The notes under the pieces were generated by a model. That model saw only the letters and a list, made by a program, of their open reading frames with translations, did no database searches and was not told the DNA's origin. Below, piece by piece: positions 23,948 through 27,604 of a stretch of DNA of 27,604 nucleotides. The translations under genes and the position numbers were made by a program. The stretch is from Candidatus Sulfopaludibacter sp. SbA3 (lineage in GTDB: Bacteria > Acidobacteriota > Terriglobia > Bryobacterales > Bryobacteraceae). The stretch lies in contig CAMAUG010000006.1 of assembly GCA_945861255.1 (NCBI GenBank), positions 1-27,604 on the forward strand. Direction: 5' to 3'. How positions within the stretch are numbered: the first letter of the stretch is position 1; each line of letters begins with the position of its first letter.

Positions 23948-25864
23948 TTACGCGCTCGCCTCCAGTTCAGCCGAAAGTTGTTCCCATTCCGCCACGCGCG
24001 TCTCGAGTTCGGCGCGCCGGGCGGCGGCCAGTTCGTTCAGACGCATGGATTCCTCCACGCTCTTGAATTCCGCCAGCGCCGCTTCGTGTTGCGCGATTTC
24101 CGATTCCAGCGTCGCAATGCGCTCTTCGGCCTGCGTGAGCTGTGCGCGCATTTTTTGCAGCTTCATTGGATTAACGCGCGGCTTCGCTTTGGCGGCCACC
24201 GCGGCGGGCTCCACTTCGCGCTCGGCGGGTGCGGACTGCCGCGCCGCCATGGTTTCCGGGCCACCGGCCTTGCGCCACAGGTAGTCTTCGTAATTGCCGG
24301 GGTACACGTGTACGTGCCCGTCTTCGATCTCAAAAATGCGCGTGGCCAGATTGTCGATGAAGTAGCGGTCATGAGAAACGAAGACGACCGTTCCCGTGTA
24401 ATCCTTCAGCGATTCCAGCAGCACGTCCTTCGCGCGCATGTCCAGGTGGTTGGTCGGCTCGTCCAGCAGCAGGAAATTCGACGGCGCCAGCAGCAGCTTG
24501 GCCAGCGCGTAGCGGTTGCGCTCGCCGCCGGAGAGCACGCCGATGCGCTTGAACACGTCGTCCGCGCTGAACAGGAAGCAGCCCAACAAGCTGCGCAGCT
24601 CGGTGGTGGTGGAGCGCGGCGCGGCATCGCTCAGATCGTCGATCATGCGCGCCTCCGGGTTCAGTTCCTTGTACTGGTCCTGCGCGAAGTAATCGGGCGT
24701 CACGTTATGACCCAGCGTGTACGTGCCGCTGGAGAGTGGCTCGGCGCCGGAGAGCAGCTTGATCATGGTGGACTTGCCCGCGCCATTGACACCCACCAGC
24801 GCGATGCGGTCGCCGCGCTCAATAATGCAATTTGCGCCGCCGAAGACGAATTTTTGCCCGTAGCTCTTCGAGACGTTCTTGAATTCGGCCACGATGCGCC
24901 CGCTGGGCTTGGGCTGCGGGAACTTGAAGTGGATGGTCTGCTCCTCAAGCGGCACTTCAATACGTTCGATCTTTTCCAGTTCCTTGATGCGCGATTGCAC
25001 CTGCTTGGCCTTGGTGGCCTGATAGCGGAAGCGGCTGATGAAGGCCTCCAATTGCTCAATGCGTTCGCGCTGGTTACGGTGGGCGGCCATCAGTTGATCG
25101 CGGCGCTCGCTCTTCTGAGCCAGGTACTTGTCGTAATTGCCGCTATAGAAATGAACGTTTTTGTTCCAGATTTCAACGGTGCGGTTCACCGTGACGTCCA
25201 GAAAATAGCGATCGTGCGAAACCAGCACGTACGCGCCGGGGTAGTTGGTGAGATAATCCTCCAGCCAGTTACGCGCTTCCAGGTCGAGGTGGTTGGTAGG
25301 CTCGTCGAGCAGCAGCAGGCTCGGCTTTTCGAGCAACAATTTCGCCAACGCCAGGCGCATCTGCCAGCCGCCGGAAAACTCCTCGGTGCGGCGCGACCAG
25401 TCTTCTTTGCGGAAGCCGAGGCCATCGAGCACCGTGCCAGCCGCCGCCTCAATCGCATAGCCGTCGCGGTTGCGGAATTCGGTGTCGATATCGTGAGCGC
25501 GCCCGGCCGTCGCGGCGTATTCCAGGCTCGCCGGGTCCAACTCCGCCATCTTGTGGTGCAGAGCTTCGAGCTCTGTTTCCATCGCGCGCAGGCTGTCGAA
25601 GACGGTCATGGCTTCCTCGAAAACGGTGCGCCCGGTGAGCGTCAGGCCGTCCTGCGGCAGGTAGCCCAGGGTCATGCCCCGTGTGAAGGAAATGGACCCG
25701 TAGTCGAGCGACTCCATACCGCACAGGATTTTAAGCAGCGTGGATTTGCCGGTGCCGTTGCCGCCGACCAAGCCCGTGCGCTCGCGCGGCGTCACCAGCC
25801 AGTCGCAGTCTTCAAAAAGGAGCTTGTGGCCGAAACGTTTCCCGGCACCTTGGAGTTGGATCAT
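23948..25864 (-). CDS. ABC-F family ATPase
   Basis: The 638-residue protein has two ABC cassettes and no membrane segments. Cassette 1: Walker A GGNGTGKST (34-42), signature FSGGWQMR, Walker B LLLLDEPTNHLD. Cassette 2: GVNGAGKST, LSGGERNR, LLLDEPTNHLD. The linker between them is charged (KSERRDQLMAAHRNQRERIE), and the last 75 residues form a coiled coil. This is the YheS/Uup branch of ABC-F proteins that act on ribosomes or DNA intermediates; the exact subgroup is not resolved. The ATG at 25864 starts at IQLQGAGKRFG, as expected; an in-frame GTG at 25891 would add nine residues. Confidence 0.93.
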   Translation of the reverse strand: MIQLQGAGKRFGHKLLFEDCDWLVTPRERTGLVGGNGTGKSTLLKILCGMESLDYGSISFTRGMTLGYLPQDGLTLTGRTVFEEAMTVFDSLRAMETELEALHHKMAELDPASLEYAATAGRAHDIDTEFRNRDGYAIEAAAGTVLDGLGFRKEDWSRRTEEFSGGWQMRLALAKLLLEKPSLLLLDEPTNHLDLEARNWLEDYLTNYPGAYVLVSHDRYFLDVTVNRTVEIWNKNVHFYSGNYDKYLAQKSERRDQLMAAHRNQRERIEQLEAFISRFRYQATKAKQVQSRIKELEKIERIEVPLEEQTIHFKFPQPKPSGRIVAEFKNVSKSYGQKFVFGGANCIIERGDRIALVGVNGAGKSTMIKLLSGAEPLSSGTYTLGHNVTPDYFAQDQYKELNPEARMIDDLSDAAPRSTTTELRSLLGCFLFSADDVFKRIGVLSGGERNRYALAKLLLAPSNFLLLDEPTNHLDMRAKDVLLESLKDYTGTVVFVSHDRYFIDNLATRIFEIEDGHVHVYPGNYEDYLWRKAGGPETMAARQSAPAEREVEPAAVAAKAKPRVNPMKLQKMRAQLTQAEERIATLESEIAQHEAALAEFKSVEESMRLNELAAARRAELETRVAEWEQLSAELEASA

Positions 25865-25965
25865 CGCGGAAGGGGCTCTTGCCGATCTCACTGATCGGCT
25901 TCAAGTACCATTGTAGAGAAAGGAATTCGTTCAGTGCCAGATTCGCTCGATCGTGTGGCGGTTGC

Positions 25966-26604
25966 ATGAAAATCTATTCCTACATCGTGACCCACGACAC
26001 TGGCTTCGCCCCCAATCCTTTTTGGGGTTATTGCACGATCGCATGCTGCAAACCTAGCATCCGAAGATCCGCGACGAAGGGTGACTGGATCGTCGGTCTC
26101 GCGCCGAAGAAGCATGGTCACAGGGTTGTGTTTTTCATGCGCGTGGACGAAATACTCACGTTTGATCAGTATTGGCGGGACAAGAGGTTCCGGCGGAAGA
26201 GGCCGAAAAGAGGAAGCGTAATTTTCCGGCGTGGTGACAATATTTATCAACCGCTCCCAAGCGCCCAGGCACGCCCGATGGTCGATCGGTACAGGCAGCT
26301 TTCGTCCATGCACTCGAATAAGGATAAGGAAGACACGAAGGAGAAGAAGCATGATCTGAGCGGCGTGAACGTGCTCATCTCGAAAAGGTTTGCTTACTTT
26401 GGCTCTAAAGCGCAACCCTTGCCAAGGGAGCTGGAGCCATTGAAAGTCGCGCGCGGACACAGAATTCTCAAAGAAGAAGAGCACGTCGACTTGTTTCACT
26501 TTTTCACTAGATGGCGATCAAAGTGGTCTGGTCGCCATGGCGCACCATCGAAGTGGCCTAAAGACGATCAGTCCTGCGAGTCTGGACTCGTGAAGTGCGC
26601 ATGA
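25966..26604 (+). CDS. Nmad2-type nucleotide-modification-associated protein
   Basis: The 212-residue product begins KIYSYIVTHDTGFAPNPFWG, followed by YCTIACCKP, IRRSATKGDWIVGLAPK, VFFMRVDEILTFDQYW and GDNIYQP. I recognise this from memory as the Nmad2 domain, predicted by comparative genomics to work with modified-nucleotide synthesis in phages and in bacterial islands; no biochemical activity is established to my knowledge. The second half (DLSGVNVLISKRFAYFGSKAQPLP) fits the family end, with a basic tail. The ATG at 25966 is used since the upstream part is not conserved-looking. It overlaps the Nmad3-type gene by an ATGA junction, so the two are translated together. The base composition appears lower in GC than the neighbours, suggesting transfer. 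Confidence 0.72.
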   Translation: MKIYSYIVTHDTGFAPNPFWGYCTIACCKPSIRRSATKGDWIVGLAPKKHGHRVVFFMRVDEILTFDQYWRDKRFRRKRPKRGSVIFRRGDNIYQPLPSAQARPMVDRYRQLSSMHSNKDKEDTKEKKHDLSGVNVLISKRFAYFGSKAQPLPRELEPLKVARGHRILKEEEHVDLFHFFTRWRSKWSGRHGAPSKWPKDDQSCESGLVKCA

Positions 26605-27500
26605 AGATCATTTTCAGCCGGAAAGGTTTCGATTCATCTTCCGGCGGCGTGCCCAGTCCAATTCTGCCGGACGGTACAATGATCTCTCTGCCGATCCCGG
26701 TCACAGACGCACCGATTCGTTATGAGCAACTCAGCTACGAAGGCCACAATCTCGGCGATCTGGTAGAGCAGTTGACGAGAAACAAGAACAACAAGATCCG
26801 CCGTTCGTGCCCCGCTCATTTGGACCCGGATCTGGCGGCTGCGACTCTCCCAAGGAAGCCGGGATGGCGGCCACTCTTCGGCCAAGTCGGAGCCGCCGAA
26901 GGGCACCTCGAAAAACAAGGCGTTGGGCAGGGCGACATTTTCCTTTTCTGGGGATTGTTCCGCCGAGTAGTGAGGGCGGATTTCGGATGGGATTATGCCC
27001 AAGGCGAGCGTCGTCAGCATGTACTCTTCGGATGGCTTTAGATTGAACAGAAGGTTCGAATCGAGCATTGGCCTGCGGAAGATCGGCTCTGGGCTTCGTA
27101 CCATCCGCATTTTCGATTCGATCCGCACTCCAGAAGCAAGGCAAAACGCATAAACAACACCCTCTATGTCGCTTCCAAGGATCTGCACCTTCCAGGCTGC
27201 GAGCAGTTTCCCGGAGCCGGACTCTTCGGGCGGTACTCCAGTAAGCTGAGGCTGACGGTACCTGGGTCAGAGTCGCCAAGCAAATGGCTGCTGCCGGAAT
27301 GGTTCCATCCGGGCGAAGGGCGTACACTGCTGTCCTATCACGGCAGGCGCGAAAGGTGGAAGAGGCATCCGATGGGTACCGAGCTGACAGTGGTAGGGCG
27401 AGGGCAGGAATTCGTCCTCGACTGCAGTGATTATCCCGAAGCAATTCCTTGGCTAGCAACGATCCTCCGTGCTCATGACCGGCCACGACGTGAATCGTGA
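26601..27500 (+). pseudogene. Nmad3-type protein gene interrupted by one in-frame TAG
   Basis: The start KIIFSRKGFDSSSGGVPSPI, with DGTMISLPIP, is the Nmad3 pattern. The frame then reads LDPDL, GDIFLFWGLFRRV and HVLFGWL before TAG at 27039-27041 (codon 147). Continuing in the same frame, it stays open for 152 more codons to the TGA at 27498 and contains WASYHPHF, NNTLYVASKDLHLPG, FPGAGLFGRY, LPEWFHPGEG, LLSYHGR, VVGRGQEFVLD and YPEAIPWLA, which match the family's second half. So a 299-residue gene is broken only by one stop, most simply CAG (Gln) to TAG. It could be a recent nonsense mutation, a read-through site or a sequence error. Coupled to the Nmad2-type gene by ATGA. Confidence 0.72.
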
Positions 27501-27551
27501 TCACGGTCCCGGCGCGGCGTTGTCTCGGCACGGCGCGGGTTGCGCCGATGT

Positions 27552-27604
27552 TCAATCTGCTAAGCTAAGTTTGTAGTCGTACTCCGTCATGATAAGCACG
27601 ACCC
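27552..27604 (-). CDS. Possible 3' end of a gene entering from beyond the window
   Basis: A minus-strand frame open to the window edge ends VVLIMTEYDYKLSLAD and then TGA at 27552-27554. Seventeen codons are too few to identify a family. The hydrophobic strand followed by acidic and aromatic residues looks protein-like. It may be spurious. Confidence 0.25.
   Translation of the reverse strand, partial: VVLIMTEYDYKLSLAD

Noticed and set aside
23978..25894. A 638-codon open frame on the plus strand opposite the ABC-F gene
   Set aside because: It is the antisense shadow of a clear ABC-F gene with two full cassettes; its own translation is low-complexity Leu/Arg/His/Val sequence with no domain pattern.
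26731..27555. A 274-codon minus-strand open frame across the Nmad3-type gene
   Set aside because: Considered because the sense frame is interrupted, but its translation is Arg/Pro/Ala-rich and unlike a protein, while the sense frame carries recognisable motifs on both sides of the stop.
1..27604. CRISPR arrays, tRNA or rRNA genes, insertion sequences
   Set aside because: Reading both strands I saw no regularly spaced repeats with spacers, no cloverleaf-type sequence and no transposase. Short or degenerate RNA genes could be missed without a covariance search.

Overview
This is a high-GC, gene-dense bacterial chromosome segment. The mix of genes suggests a soil Acidobacterium of the Solibacter/Bryobacter kind: a Tat-exported Gfo/Idh oxidoreductase, many small exported proteins of unknown function, protocatechuate catabolism with a fused PcaL, a CmcI-like methyltransferase, and a large GT39-type membrane protein relic. 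That placement is inferred from gene content and style; no rRNA or other phylogenetic marker is present. I see no tRNA, rRNA, CRISPR array, insertion sequence or prophage structure, and no gap between genes exceeds about 300 bases.

Layout. (1) 1-5397, mostly minus strand: the start of an exported M28-type peptidase; an exported protein of unknown function just downstream of a peptidoglycan-binding/M15 peptidase that lacks a signal peptide; pyrF; a plus-strand exported protein; and a translationally coupled pair of a 4-TM membrane protein and a YgfZ-type folate-binding protein. (2) 5609-13711, all plus strand: pcaB and a pcaDC (pcaL) fusion for the beta-ketoadipate pathway, a Tat-exported oxidoreductase, then a tightly overlapping set of acyl-CoA dehydrogenase, a MeaB GTPase/methylmalonyl-CoA epimerase fusion, methylthioadenosine phosphorylase and a GT9-like glycosyltransferase. 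(3) 13965-17381: fabG facing away from a ubiD-family decarboxylase, a small zincin and a SAM methyltransferase. (4) 17457-20147, minus strand: two tandem paralogous small exported proteins, each preceded by a related GTACC-centred dyad; a CmcI-like protein; and the remains of a large integral membrane glycosyltransferase with an internal deletion. (5) 20180-25864: an FHA-GAF-PP2C phosphatase, a PBP transpeptidase, a PaiB-like FMN-binding protein and an ABC-F ATPase.

(6) 25966-27500 is the most unusual part. It holds a coupled pair whose products I recognise as Nmad2- and Nmad3-type proteins (nucleotide-modification-associated domains, otherwise linked to phage DNA hypermodification). The DNA looks less GC-rich than its surroundings, which hints at acquisition. 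The second gene reads cleanly through 300 codons except for one in-frame TAG at codon 147, where glutamine would be expected.

Other points of interest are the MeaB-epimerase fusion with a 15-bp coding minisatellite at its start, a possible peptidoglycan-hydrolase effector with an exported partner, and a second 15-bp coding repeat inside the CmcI-like gene.
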